Shown one piece after another: positions 6,386-14,590 of a DNA stretch of 20,320 nt (the first letter of the stretch is position 1; every line of letters begins with the position of its first letter). The position numbers and the translations under genes were made by a program. The DNA lies in contig JADKAQ010000039.1 of assembly GCA_016719105.1 (NCBI GenBank), positions 1 through 20,320 on the forward strand, given 5' to 3'. Under the pieces are notes generated by a model that was not told the origin of the DNA, made no database searches, and saw only the letters and a list, made by a program, of their open reading frames with translations. This DNA is from Gemmatimonadota bacterium (GTDB taxonomy: Bacteria > Gemmatimonadota > Gemmatimonadetes > Gemmatimonadales > Gemmatimonadaceae).

Positions 6386-7483
6386 CGCAGCACACGTAAC
6401 CCGAGTAATGGGGCAGCGCCCTGAGCTATGACAGCGTTGCCTGACGAGCGTCTGCGCCAGCACTGACGCCCCGGGCGCGCCGCTGGACCGCGTGGACACT
6501 CTGCGAACCATGGCAGGAGAGCCGCCACTCAGGGGATTTCGAAGGTCCAGCCCGCGAACCAATATGCCCCGAGCGATCAACCGCTCCAGCCACAGGGCGT
6601 CGTGCGCCACGAGCACGTCGACGCCGGTATCCATCACCTGCTTCAGCCAGCGCACCTGCCGGGCCGAGGCCGCGTCATCCTCGACCACGCCAAGTCGCTT
6701 CTTGGTCTCGACTGCGTTCGGACGCTGCTCCCGAATCCCGGCCATGTTCCATGCCACGTCGCCCGCGAGGATGAGTTCCTTGCCATCGGCCAAACGGACG
6801 TAGACAAGCTGCGACCCAGGGGTGTGTCCTGCCGCACGGATGAGCACCACGCCGGGTGCGATCGACATATACGGATCGTAATCGACGGTCAACACACGGG
6901 CCGCCTGCGCGGAATCGACCCCGGTGCCCGCCGGTGGCGGCACCAGCCTCGCCATCCACGCTGCCTGAGCCCGTGTGAACATCGCGTGCGGTCGGATGGT
7001 CTCGAAGAACTGGGATCGCATGATGCCCATGACGTGGTCCCAGTGCTCGTGTGTGATCACCGAAAGCCGTGCATCACGCAGCGCCACCTGAATGCTGTCC
7101 CATGTGGCGGTCGGCCAATGGACGTTCGGGCCGAAGTTCGAGTCCGGCGCCGCCGCATCCACGGTGATCCAACCGCGCTCGAAACGCAGCTGGTAGAACG
7201 GATACGTCAGGTACACGGTATCGGGTCCGGCGCCCTCGGTGCCAAAGCTCAGCGGCACCCGGTTACGCCCTAAGGCAACGACGCGCACCTGCTGTGGGCG
7301 GGATCCGGGAATGAACGCCGCCGCCCTACGCAGCTCTTCGAGGAAGCCGTCGCCAAACGGCGTGGCCTGCGTCTGCGCCGGCGTCGCCATCGAGAGCAGC
7401 AGTGGAATCGCGAGACTGCACAGCATGAGCCGGGCGCGGGACGTCGGAGCGTGCGTTGCGCTTACGCGTCGTGAGGGCAGCAT
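6380..7483 (-). CDS. Secreted metallo-beta-lactamase-fold hydrolase
   Basis: The protein is about 367 aa from ATG 7483. A signal peptide (LMLCSLAIPLLLSMATPAQ) directs export. The metal-binding motif THEHWDH (His, His, Asp, His at about residues 145, 147, 149, 150) is followed by AGHTPGSQ (His about 220), AGDVAWN (Asp about 242) and VAHD (His about 294). These are the ligands of a dinuclear zinc MBL-fold enzyme in usual order. MBL folds include lactonases, phosphodiesterases and glyoxalase II, and the sequence alone does not choose. The last 45 or so residues are Arg/Ser-rich and look unlike an MBL domain. They may be a read-through after a small change near the 3' end, finishing with TAA in attC 9. 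No strong ribosome site is visible. Confidence 0.85.
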   Translation of the reverse strand: MLPSRRVSATHAPTSRARLMLCSLAIPLLLSMATPAQTQATPFGDGFLEELRRAAAFIPGSRPQQVRVVALGRNRVPLSFGTEGAGPDTVYLTYPFYQLRFERGWITVDAAAPDSNFGPNVHWPTATWDSIQVALRDARLSVITHEHWDHVMGIMRSQFFETIRPHAMFTRAQAAWMARLVPPPAGTGVDSAQAARVLTVDYDPYMSIAPGVVLIRAAGHTPGSQLVYVRLADGKELILAGDVAWNMAGIREQRPNAVETKKRLGVVEDDAASARQVRWLKQVMDTGVDVLVAHDALWLERLIARGILVRGLDLRNPLSGGSPAMVRRVSTRSSGAPGASVLAQTLVRQRCHSSGRCPITRVTCAAA

Positions 7484-7625
7484 GGGTAACACCGTTCGGG
7501 TTCGCGTGGATTGGAGAAGGCGAAGTACCGCGAGACAACGTGCGCAGGAGAAGAGCCGGACGCGAGCCGTCGCACTCGACTGAGGCCTTGACCCAGTTGG
7601 CCGGTAAGCTCCTGAGTGATTGGCG

Positions 7626-7718
7626 GCCTAACGTTTCAGTTGAGCTGCAGCGGAAGGCAATAAAGCGAGCGAAGCGAGCACACCATCGCTCCGCTGACTG
7701 CTCCAACGCGTGTTAGCC
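7626..7718 (-). repeat. attC: attC site 10 (93 bp)
   Basis: The cores are gcctaac (7626-7632) and gttagcc (7712-7718), with arms gttgagctgcagcgg / ccgctgactgctccaac and central agcgagcgaagcgagc. Confidence 0.9.
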
Positions 7719-7729
7719 ACCCGCCACGA

Positions 7730-8186
7730 CTAGCCGATGTAGTGGCCGTACTGTAGGCCGCGATTCCGAAACCAGTAGGCGGTCATTCTATGTAGATCCC
7801 CTTTGCCCATCCAAGTCTTCTCACGAAGGTGGACAATCCACGCGATCCAAGTCTGCGCGGACGGAGTGGCCGGAATCTGATAGGCTCCCTCAGAGGAGTA
7901 CGTGTCACAGGTCGCGCAGAAGGCGGCGATGCCAACGTTGACGGGGCGTTTCACCAACCAAAGCGCACCATCAATCTGTTGCCGCTGCGATTCGCGGAAT
8001 GTCGCAACCGATGGATCGCGCGCCACCACTGCCGTATCGGAGAAGTGGCCCGCGGATGATCGGGAGAGGCTTGAATGGGGCGCGAACCGATTGGTCCGGG
8101 CTTCATTCGAGTTGAAGACGAGAACGAAGCCATCAGTAATTTGCGACCTGGCACGTCTCGCAAATCCGAGGACTCACGTCCGACAT
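7730..8186 (-). pseudogene. Orphan CxxC zinc-ribbon-like protein, frameshifted
   Basis: The true start appears to be ATG 8186, with AAGGAG (8192-8197) six bases upstream. It gives MSDVSPRICETCQVANY and then a TGA. A second frame continues QITDGFVLVFNSNEART and runs on to 7730. Removing one base near 8135-8140 joins them into a 151-aa protein. The joined protein has two CxxC pairs (CETC near residue 9, CATC near the middle), suggesting a zinc ribbon, and a Trp-rich C-terminal part (TWIAWIVHLREKTWMGKGDL). I do not recognise the family. GTG 8029 alone would give a 99-aa fragment lacking the first CxxC. The strong ribosome site supports the longer gene; the break may be real or a sequencing error. 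Confidence 0.65.
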
Positions 8187-8323
8187 GACAACTCCTTGTG
8201 TGGCTAACGAAGCTGTAGGATAAGCCCCTGGCGCCCGCGATGTGGAAACGGAACCTCGGCACGGGACGGCGGGTTTGGGCTGGGAGCGAATCTGCGCGTT
8301 CCGCCCTTCCGCGTCGAGAGCCC

Positions 8324-9877
8324 ATGGCCCGCTACAAGCCGATCGACACCAGCCCGCGCCTGCTGCCGGTCAACCTTGCCGCGCAACTGCTCCCGGGCAC
8401 GTTCGAGCATGCGGTCGATCACCTGCTGGAGCACGCGATCGATCTGTCGAGCTTCGACGCCCGCTTCCGGAACGACACGACCGGCGCCCCGGCCTATCCG
8501 CCGGCGGTCCTGCTGAAGGTCGTGCTCTGTGCCTACGCGCGCGGGATCGTGAGCAGCCGGGCGATCGCGCGCCTGTGCGAGGACCACGTCACGTTCATCG
8601 CGCTGTGCGGGGCGCGCACGCCGCACTTCACGACCATCGCCGCCTTCGTGAGCACACTCGGCACCGACATCGCCCACGTCTTCGCGGCGGTGCTCGCCGT
8701 CTGCGATCAGCAGGGCCTGATCGGCCGCGAGATGTTCGCGATCGATGGCGTGAAGTTGCCGAGCAACGCCGCAAAGCGCCGCAGCGGCAAGCGTGCCGAC
8801 TTCGAGCGGCAAGCCGAGAAGCTCGAAGCCGCGGCGGCCACCATGCTCGCGCGCCATCGCGCGGCCGATACCACCGACGAGGCGCCGCCGGACCCGCCAG
8901 GGGGGCCATCATCGACGCGCCGCACGCGCGAGGCCGAGCGGGTAGCGCGGCTGGAGCACGACGCGGCGCAGCTGCGCACGTGGCTCGCCGCACATCCCGA
9001 TGACCGACGCAGCGCCAAAGGCGCGGTGCGCCTGAGCAACCGCACCGATCCGGACAGCGCGAAGATGGCCACGGGCAAAGGGGTTGTGCAGGGCTACACC
9101 GCCGTGGCCGCGGTCGACGCCAAGACGCAGATCATCGTGGACGCGCAGGCCCATGGCACCGGGACCGAGCAGGAGTTGCTGCTGCCGGTCGTCGCGGCGC
9201 TCGCGCCGCAGTGCACGGCGACGACACTGATTACCGCCGATGCTGGCTACCACAGTGAGGCCAACCTGCGCGCGCTCGCGGCGTGGGACCGGCCGGCCCT
9301 CATCGCCGACAACGGCATGCGCGCGCGCGACGAGCGCTTCGCCACGCAGGGCCGACATCAGCAGGGGCCCGATCCGCTGCACGACAAGTCGCGCAGCACC
9401 GCCACGCTCCCGGTCTATCAACCGCGCGACTTCACCTATGACCCGGTCGCGCGTACCTGCGTGTGTCCGGCGGGCAAGTCGCTCTATCGGAAGGGGAAGG
9501 ACCTCGTGGTGAAGGGCTATCGCGGCGCGCAATTCCGTGGGGCCAAACGCGACTGCATGCCGTGTGCGCATCGCACGCGCTGCCTGCGCACACCCGAGCG
9601 CACGGAGACGCGGCAAGTGATGTTCTTCGACGGGCCCGCGCCCGATCGGCCCGAGAGCTATACCCGGCAGATGCAACGCCGCCTCGACTCGGCCGAGGGC
9701 CGCGCGCAGTACGGGCGCCGCTTCGCGACGGTGGAGCCGGTCTTCGCGAACCTCCGGCACAACAAGGGACTCGCGCGCTTCACCCTGCGCGGCCGCACCA
9801 AGGTCGACGGGCAGTGGAAGCTCTTCTGCCTGGTCCACAACATCGAGAAGCTCGCCCACGCGGGGTACGCCGCCTAA
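8324..9877 (+). CDS. IS1182-family transposase (DDE)
   Basis: The protein is 517 aa from ATG 8324 (MARYKPIDTSPRLLPVNLAA). An in-frame ATG at 8240 would add 28 residues that do not look conserved. The N-terminal DUF772-type domain includes FRNDTTGAPAYPPAVLLKVV and FIALCGARTPHFTTIAAF. Catalytic residues are plausibly D141 (AIDGVKLPSN), D306 (TADAGYHSEANL) and E471 (VEPVFANLRHNKGLARF). A cysteine cluster (CVCPAGK, then CMPCAHRTRC) lies between, as is usual in this family. The frame is complete, so the element may be active. The stop TAA lies in a gcctaac motif of an attC-like palindrome inside the IS. Confidence 0.93.
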   Translation: MARYKPIDTSPRLLPVNLAAQLLPGTFEHAVDHLLEHAIDLSSFDARFRNDTTGAPAYPPAVLLKVVLCAYARGIVSSRAIARLCEDHVTFIALCGARTPHFTTIAAFVSTLGTDIAHVFAAVLAVCDQQGLIGREMFAIDGVKLPSNAAKRRSGKRADFERQAEKLEAAAATMLARHRAADTTDEAPPDPPGGPSSTRRTREAERVARLEHDAAQLRTWLAAHPDDRRSAKGAVRLSNRTDPDSAKMATGKGVVQGYTAVAAVDAKTQIIVDAQAHGTGTEQELLLPVVAALAPQCTATTLITADAGYHSEANLRALAAWDRPALIADNGMRARDERFATQGRHQQGPDPLHDKSRSTATLPVYQPRDFTYDPVARTCVCPAGKSLYRKGKDLVVKGYRGAQFRGAKRDCMPCAHRTRCLRTPERTETRQVMFFDGPAPDRPESYTRQMQRRLDSAEGRAQYGRRFATVEPVFANLRHNKGLARFTLRGRTKVDGQWKLFCLVHNIEKLAHAGYAA

Positions 9878-9922
9878 CGGCTCGGGAGAGCGTCCCTTCG
9901 CGCCTCACACACACCGTTAGGC
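9872..9922. repeat. attC-like palindrome inside the IS1182 element
   Basis: cgcctaacgg (9871-9880) and ccgttaggcg (9914-9923) are perfect 10-bp inverted repeats built exactly like the outer cores of attC sites, enclosing about 33 bp. The inner arms do not match the array consensus and pair poorly. The site overlaps the transposase stop codon just as attC sites overlap cassette stop codons. It could be a minimal attC or chance. Confidence 0.5.
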
Positions 9923-10131
9923 GCTGGCACACGGTCCACCGGCCGTCCGACCCGCTTGCTCGTCGCGGGAGCGCATATCGAGCACTCGTCGGCCCTCGCA
10001 GTCGGCTTATTCTACATCCTCAACGTACTAGCTCAGCCGCCGCCGAAGGCAATAGTGCGAGCGGAGCGAGCACACAATAGCTCGGCGGTCTGCTGCAGCG
10101 CATGTTGGGCTGCCGCGCATCCCCATTCGCG

Positions 10132-11094
10132 TCAGAACCCAAGAGTGGTGCGGATCGAGGAGCGCGAACTGAAGATCTGGTCGATCACTGGTCTGAGAAT
10201 GGCCGCTCTAATGACGGCACGAAGTCCGGCCTCTACGGTGAGATACAGATGCCTCCGGTGAGGCGTCAGGGCGTCCGCGCCTCGACCCACGCCGTGAACG
10301 AAACCAGATCGATGATCATAGGCCTCCTCGAGGTCTCGTTGCGTCCACGTCAACTCGGGCACGTACTGCGACAAGCAGCGCAATCGACGTACGAACTGTA
10401 CCGTCGAACCCAAGCGCGAGCGCTTCGGCAGATCCTTGTCGTCGGTGTGAACAAGCGCCTCGAGCGCAGTAATGCATAAGGGCCAGCGCACGTCGATCAT
10501 CTGCGTCCAGAAGATGTACTCGTGATACCAGAGAGCGCCTTTCACTCGAGCGGTGAGGGCGGTTGGGTCGAACGCCTTTAGGAGCGTGCGGAGCGCGACC
10601 ACGTCATCGTCGCCAAACCAATTGGCGTCTTCGTGAGCATCATATGCATACGTTCCGAGTCCTCTCGCCCCGTACGGAATGATTTCGCGACGACGCCCCT
10701 GATCGCGAATGATACGTGCCGCGTAGTGGTAGCCTGTGCTGCTGGGACGAACCAACCGGGATAGTTGAAGGCACGTGCGGAGCCGATCGTCGGCGTCAAA
10801 GGCGTAGCGATCGGTTGGATTTGGTGGGTTCGTGCGGAAGCAGCCGTAGTGAGAAGGGAACTGGCGAATCGCTTTGAGCGTGTTGGCTCCGCGCTGCTCG
10901 CAGGCGTCCATGACGGCTTCCCGATCGGGATGCCGGCCAATCCAGAGATCTGGAGCGAGCAGGGTTCTTCTTCGTAGGAATCGCGGCCACACCAGGCGCG
11001 CGTCTGGAAAGTCCAGTGCACCCGTATTGAGGATGACGTCGACGGTTCGAGCATCCGACGAGTACGCGGTAGCAAACGGACGAGGGCGTGCCAT
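10132..11094 (-). CDS. HEPN-like (Apea-type) orphan protein, candidate RNase/defence gene
   Basis: The protein is 320 aa from ATG 11094, with GGAG five bases upstream. The C-terminal region is helical and contains AYDHRSGFVHG, an R-x4-H motif (Arg about 262, His about 267) typical of HEPN ribonuclease domains. It is preceded by ALEALVHTDDKDLPKRSRLG and VQFVRRLRCLSQYV, a layout seen in Apea-like HEPN proteins. HEPN proteins often act as RNases in defence or toxin-antitoxin systems, but many have lost activity. The N-terminal half (DLWIGRHPDREAVMDACEQR and on) is not recognised. No partner gene lies in the cassette. The frame is intact, while its attC has been split by the IS. Confidence 0.68.
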   Translation of the reverse strand: MARPRPFATAYSSDARTVDVILNTGALDFPDARLVWPRFLRRRTLLAPDLWIGRHPDREAVMDACEQRGANTLKAIRQFPSHYGCFRTNPPNPTDRYAFDADDRLRTCLQLSRLVRPSSTGYHYAARIIRDQGRRREIIPYGARGLGTYAYDAHEDANWFGDDDVVALRTLLKAFDPTALTARVKGALWYHEYIFWTQMIDVRWPLCITALEALVHTDDKDLPKRSRLGSTVQFVRRLRCLSQYVPELTWTQRDLEEAYDHRSGFVHGVGRGADALTPHRRHLYLTVEAGLRAVIRAAILRPVIDQIFSSRSSIRTTLGF

Positions 11095-11128
11095 TCCGAC
11101 TCCGTGGAACCTCCGTCTCTGTTGGACA

Positions 11129-11221
11129 GCCTAACGTCCTGCGTCAGCTGCAGCCGAATCAAATAGAGCGCGCGAAGCGCGCGTACAACAGATCGGCTGA
11201 CTGCTGCACGCAATGTTAGGC
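11129..11221 (-). repeat. attC: attC site 12 (93 bp)
   Basis: The cores are gcctaac (11129-11135) and gttaggc (11215-11221), with arms gcgtcagctgcagccga / tcggctgactgctgcacgc and central gcgcgcgaagcgcgc. Confidence 0.92.
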
Positions 11222-11228
11222 CGCATGC

Positions 11229-11846
11229 CTACTCCGTTCGCCGGCGAACGTGGTTCATCACCTTCTCACGCTGCCGATCGGACGCTTCTGCACGCTCCTG
11301 CATCTCTTCGACTTTCAGCAGCTCCGTAGTTCCGATCGTCGGTCGTCGAAGCGACCACCACGGCCTGGCCGCGCGCAGAAGCCGAGGTTGCAGGATGTTG
11401 GCACGGGTCACCGTTCTGTTGATGCTACCGTAGAACGTCGCGATGGTCGAGTCCAGCTCGGCAGTGACAATAGCACGATGCGGCGAGTCAGCAGGAAGCG
11501 CACGCAGGTCATCGACGCTGCGCCAGAATAGTGCCGCTTTGCGGTTCAGGTCGTGTAGCTGATTGTAGAAGAGCACGACGTCGCCCACGTCGTCGGTTGG
11601 CAGCTCTCCGATACGGTCGATTGCGGCGTCAAAAACGTAAGTGGAGAGGTGAAAGTCGCCGGGAATGCGCTTAGCGTCCGCCCGAACGATCATGCCGGCG
11701 AGGATCTGGAGATTGAGCGACACTTCGGCGGCGAGAATCTCCGCGATGCTTCGCTGTTCGCGCTTCGGGCGAAGCACGAGTTCCCATAGCAGTGTCGCGC
11801 CGGCGCCGCCGAAGAGGCCGGCGAGGAGGCTAGCCAGTTGCGTCAT
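11229..11846 (-). CDS. Membrane-anchored orphan cassette protein
   Basis: The protein is 205 aa. One N-terminal hydrophobic segment (LASLLAGLFGGAGATLLWEL, residues about 4-23) is followed by RPKREQRS, so the anchor is probably in the membrane with the rest in the cytoplasm by the positive-inside rule. The soluble part is mostly helical: SIAEILAAEVSLNLQILAGM, DDVGDVVLFYNQLHDLNRKA, a second helical set around SPHRAIVTAELDSTIATFYG, and a highly charged C-terminus (EEMQERAEASDRQREKVM). This resembles many small uncharacterised membrane-helical proteins; I know no function. GGAG lies nine bases before ATG 11846. The stop is a few bases from attC 12. The frame is intact. Confidence 0.75.
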   Translation of the reverse strand: MTQLASLLAGLFGGAGATLLWELVLRPKREQRSIAEILAAEVSLNLQILAGMIVRADAKRIPGDFHLSTYVFDAAIDRIGELPTDDVGDVVLFYNQLHDLNRKAALFWRSVDDLRALPADSPHRAIVTAELDSTIATFYGSINRTVTRANILQPRLLRAARPWWSLRRPTIGTTELLKVEEMQERAEASDRQREKVMNHVRRRTE

Positions 11847-11883
11847 TGCGACCCGCTCCGTGCGGTGAACGTGCTGATTGGCG

Positions 11884-11980
11884 GCCTAACGTCCAGCTGA
11901 GCTGCGCGGGCATCGGATAGAGTGCGCCCGAGGGCCGCACGAATCAATAGCGCCCGCGTCTGCTCCAGCGTCAGTTAGAC
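11884..11980 (-). repeat. attC: attC site 13 (97 bp), first duplicate
   Basis: The cores are gcctaac (11884-11890) and gttagac (11974-11980). Nearly identical to attC 14, it differs mainly in the central loop (gagggccgc against gaagggcgc). Arms gtccagctgagctgcgcggg / cccgcgtctgctccagcg. Confidence 0.92.
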
Positions 11981-11995
11981 GGCGCGCACTCGGCG

Positions 11996-12723
11996 CTACC
12001 AGCGATATCGCACTCCTCCCGCATGATAGTCGACGAGGTCGTTAGGATGCGAATGGTCGACTATGCACTCAGGCGGGAGATCGTAGCGAAGTACGATGCT
12101 ATGGTCGAGCCTAGGCGCTTGTTTGCGAGCTTCCGGTATCGCCAGTGGAATGCGTTATCGACGAGCGTGGATGCGATTTCGCGCAGGTCGTATGAGGTGA
12201 GGAGGCGCGTGGGTACGTGACAGGTGAACAAGGTAGGAACGCCGAGCGTCTTTAGACGATACTGATAGTTCGGATGGCCCATGTCGGCGAGACGGGCGAG
12301 CACCGCCATGGTGAACTCGCTTCCGTAGATGAGGTAGTGAGGAGAGTCATCTACCAGTTCGCGACCGTCGAGCACCACGAAGGAGCGGTCCGCATCCAAC
12401 TTGGTAGTCGCGAGCAACACGGCTCGTTGCACCTCGACCTCTGGCAGGCCGGTGATCTCGATGACGCGCTCAAGGAGGTGAAGCCGAGTTTCACTCGTTT
12501 GCCGGAGGAGCCCGTGCCGATAGTAGGAGTGAACATCGACGGGGCGGCAACCATGGTACGCGACGACCGCAGCGTAGTGTCCGGGTAGGCGCTCCTGCAC
12601 TGCAGTCGTCAAGCGCTCGCGCGACAAGCGCGTTGCGTCACTCGCGTCGATCAACTCGTGCCGCACTCGAGACACGAATCCGCACCAGTCAGCTGGATCA
12701 TGCCAGCGGAGCAACGAGGTCAT
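11996..12723 (-). pseudogene. Orphan cassette gene, copy 1 (frameshifted near its 3' end)
   Basis: The frame from ATG 12723 (MTSLLRWHDPADWCGFVSRV) reads about 197 residues normally. A 2-base insertion relative to copy 2 (cttccgg against ctcgg near 12127-12131) then shifts it to a stop at 12061. In the copy-2 frame the end reads PRLDHSIVLRYDLPPECIVD, then HSHPNDLVDYHAGGVRYRW, and stops at 11996, beside attC 13. That is the normal position for a cassette gene and gives 241 aa. Near residue 55 is AYHGCRPVDVHSYYRHGLL. It faintly recalls the YHGT...GL entry of ADP-ribosyltransferase folds, but I cannot support that further. The family is unknown. ATG lies eight bases from attC 14, so translation may be leaderless or rely on upstream RNA. 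A shortened but stable product is possible. Confidence 0.7.
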
Positions 12724-12730
12724 GGTCGAC

Positions 12731-12827
12731 GTCTAACGTCCAGCTGAGCTGCGCGGGCATCGGATAGAGTGCGCCCGAAGGGCGCACGAATCAATAGCGC
12801 CCGCGTCTGCTCCAGCGTCAGTTAGAC
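12731..12827 (-). repeat. attC: attC site 14 (97 bp), second duplicate
   Basis: The cores are gtctaac (12731-12737) and gttagac (12821-12827), with the same length and arms as attC 13. It closes the copy-2 cassette. Confidence 0.92.
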
Positions 12828-13246
12828 GGCGCGCACTCGGCGCTACCAGCGATATCGCACTCCTCCCGCATGATAGTCGACGAGGTCGTTAGGATGCGAA
12901 TGGTCGACTATGCACTCAGGCGGGAGATCGTAGCGAAGTACGATGCTATGGTCGAGCCTAGGCGCTTGTTTGCGAGCTCGGTATCGCCAGTGGAATGCGT
13001 TATCGACGAGCGTGGATGCGATTTCGCGCAGGTCGTATGAGGTGGAGAGTCATCTACCAGTTCGCGACCGTCGAGCACCACGAAGGAGCGGTCCGCATCC
13101 AACTTGGTAGTCGCGAGCAACACGGCTCGTTGCACCTCGACCTCTGGCAGGCCGGTGATCTCGATGACGCGCTCAAGGAGGTGAAGCCGAGTTTCACTCG
13201 TTTGCCGGAGGAGCCCGTGCCGATAGTAGGAGTGAACATCGACGGG

Positions 13247-14590
13247 GGACCTGTCGGAAAGTTTGTGTATGAGTCATAACTTTGCAGGACGGAGGTGGTT
13301 ATGGCTCGACGGAAGCGGGCGTCGGCAGCGACGTTGCCGGCGGGACTGACGGCGGAGGTGTTGGACCAACTGGTGGCCGGGGTGCAGACGCCGGCCGACT
13401 TCCAAGTGGTCTGGCGGCAGTTGCAGAAGGCGATGGCGGAGCGCGTGCTTAGGGCCGAGCTGACGCATCACCTGGGCTATCCGGCGGGCGGGGAGCGGGG
13501 CCCGGATGGCAATGCGCGGAACGGCTCATCGCCCAAGACGCTGCTCACCGAGAGCGGCGCGGTGGCGCTCGACGTCCCGCGCGACCGGACCGGGAGCTTT
13601 GCTCCGCAGTTCGTGCCGAAGGGCGCGCGCCGCTTGCCCGGCTTCGACGAAACGGTGTTGATGCTCTACGCGCGCGGCTTGAGCACGCGCGAGTTGCAGG
13701 CGTTTCTCGAGGAGCGCTATCAGGTGCCCGTGTCGCCGGACCTGATCAGCACCGTGACGCACGAAGTGCTCGCGGAGGTCGAGACGTGGCAGCAGCGCCC
13801 CCTGGAGCCGCTGTACGTCGCCGTCGCGTTTGATGCGCTGCGCGTGAAGATCCGCGCCGACGGCGTGGTGCAGAACAAAGCGGTCTACCTCGCCCTCGGC
13901 GTGCAACCCGACGGCACCAAGGCGGTGCTCGGCTTCTGGATCGCCCAGACGGAAGGGGCGGCGTTCTGGCATCGCGTCTTTGGGGAGTTGCAGGGGCGCG
14001 GCGTGAGCGACATCCTCGTCGCCTTGATCGACGGGCTGTCGGGCCTGCCCGATGCGTTGCACGCCGTGTTTCCGCACACCGTGATCCACCAGTGCGTCGT
14101 GCATCTCGTGCGGCAAAGCCTCCAGTACGTCACGTGGAAGGACCGGAAGACGGTCGCCGTGGCGCTGCGGGCGATCTACCAGGCCCCCAGCGAAGCCGCG
14201 GCGCGCGCGGCCCTCACGCGCTTCACCGAGAGTCCGCTGGGCCAACGGCACGCGCCCATCACGGCGATCTGGGAGCGCCACTGGGAGCGGATCACGCCAG
14301 CGCTCGCGTATCCGCTGGCGGTCCGCCGCGTACTCTACACCACGAATGCCATCGAAAGTCTCAACATGCAGATCCGCAAAGTGATCAAGACGCGTGGCCA
14401 CTTCCCGACCGATGAGGCGGCGAGCAAGCTGCTGTTTCTGGCGCTCCGCAACATCGAGAAGAAATGGCGCGCGCGTCCCGCGCCCGAATGGCGCGCCGCG
14501 CTGCCGCACCTGAAACTGCTCTTCGGCTCACGCCTGCCCGAATACGCGTGACCCGCTCACGGACTCATACACAGAATTCCTGATAGGTCC
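13247..14590 (+). mobile_element. IS256-family insertion sequence (about 1.34 kb)
   Basis: Inverted repeats: the left end begins ggacctgtcgg and runs to tgtgtatgagtc; the right end, read on the minus strand, begins ggacctatcagg and runs to tgtgtatgagtc. An 8-bp direct repeat tcgacggg flanks the element (13239-13246, 14591-14598), as expected for IS256. The intact copy of the interrupted gene (tcgacggggcggc at about 12538) shows the empty site. Confidence 0.95.
13301..14551 (+). CDS. IS256-family transposase (mutator type)
   Basis: The protein is about 416 aa from ATG 13301, with GGAGG (13291-13295) five bases upstream. A GTG at 13295 overlaps that ribosome site and is unlikely. Motifs of the mutator/IS256 family: YPAGGERGPDGNARNGSSPK, LYARGLSTRELQAFLEERY, the DDE residues at about D178 (FDALRVKI), D244 (LIDGLSGLPDAL) and E352 (TTNAIESLN), and the C-terminal LRNIEKKW. 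The frame is complete, so the element could be active. It interrupts the second copy of the orphan cassette. Confidence 0.96.
   Translation: MARRKRASAATLPAGLTAEVLDQLVAGVQTPADFQVVWRQLQKAMAERVLRAELTHHLGYPAGGERGPDGNARNGSSPKTLLTESGAVALDVPRDRTGSFAPQFVPKGARRLPGFDETVLMLYARGLSTRELQAFLEERYQVPVSPDLISTVTHEVLAEVETWQQRPLEPLYVAVAFDALRVKIRADGVVQNKAVYLALGVQPDGTKAVLGFWIAQTEGAAFWHRVFGELQGRGVSDILVALIDGLSGLPDALHAVFPHTVIHQCVVHLVRQSLQYVTWKDRKTVAVALRAIYQAPSEAAARAALTRFTESPLGQRHAPITAIWERHWERITPALAYPLAVRRVLYTTNAIESLNMQIRKVIKTRGHFPTDEAASKLLFLALRNIEKKWRARPAPEWRAALPHLKLLFGSRLPEYA

Larger units (their letters stand above)
8210..10021 (+). mobile_element. IS1182-family insertion sequence (about 1.81 kb)
   Basis: Terminal inverted repeats are visible: left tgtaggataagcc (8214-8226 region) and, at the right end, ggcttattctaca (10004-10016), 12 of 13 matching on opposite strands, with weaker similarity outward to the ends. 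A 4-bp direct repeat aacg (8206-8209 and 10022-10025) flanks the element, as expected for IS1182. The element sits in the core of attC 11 and is opposite in orientation to the cassette genes. Confidence 0.88.
8202..10110 (-). repeat. attC: attC site 11, split by IS1182-family element
   Basis: The left core ggctaac with the following g (8202-8209) and the right portion (10026-10110, ending in gttgggc at 10104-10110) are separated by an IS. The right portion carries the array arms ctcagccgccgccgaag / ctcggcggtctgctgc. Joining the halves and counting the aacg duplication once gives a 93-bp attC, the modal length in this array. Confidence 0.88.

Noticed and set aside
7951..8325. 124-aa minus-strand reading frame across the attC 11 left flank and the IS end
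   Set aside because: It crosses the IS boundary and the attC core and has no ribosome site; it is an accident of the insertion. The real gene uses other frames.
8204..8857. Minus-strand reading frames antisense to the IS1182 transposase (also 8909-9859) and to the IS256 transposase (13526-14509)
   Set aside because: They are GC-rich shadow frames of conserved transposases, with compositionally biased Arg/Ala/His sequences and no domain signs.
9872..9922. Rho-independent terminator of the IS1182 transposase
   Set aside because: The 10-bp arms enclose about 33 bases and no T run follows, so it is a poor terminator; the attC-like core match is the better description.
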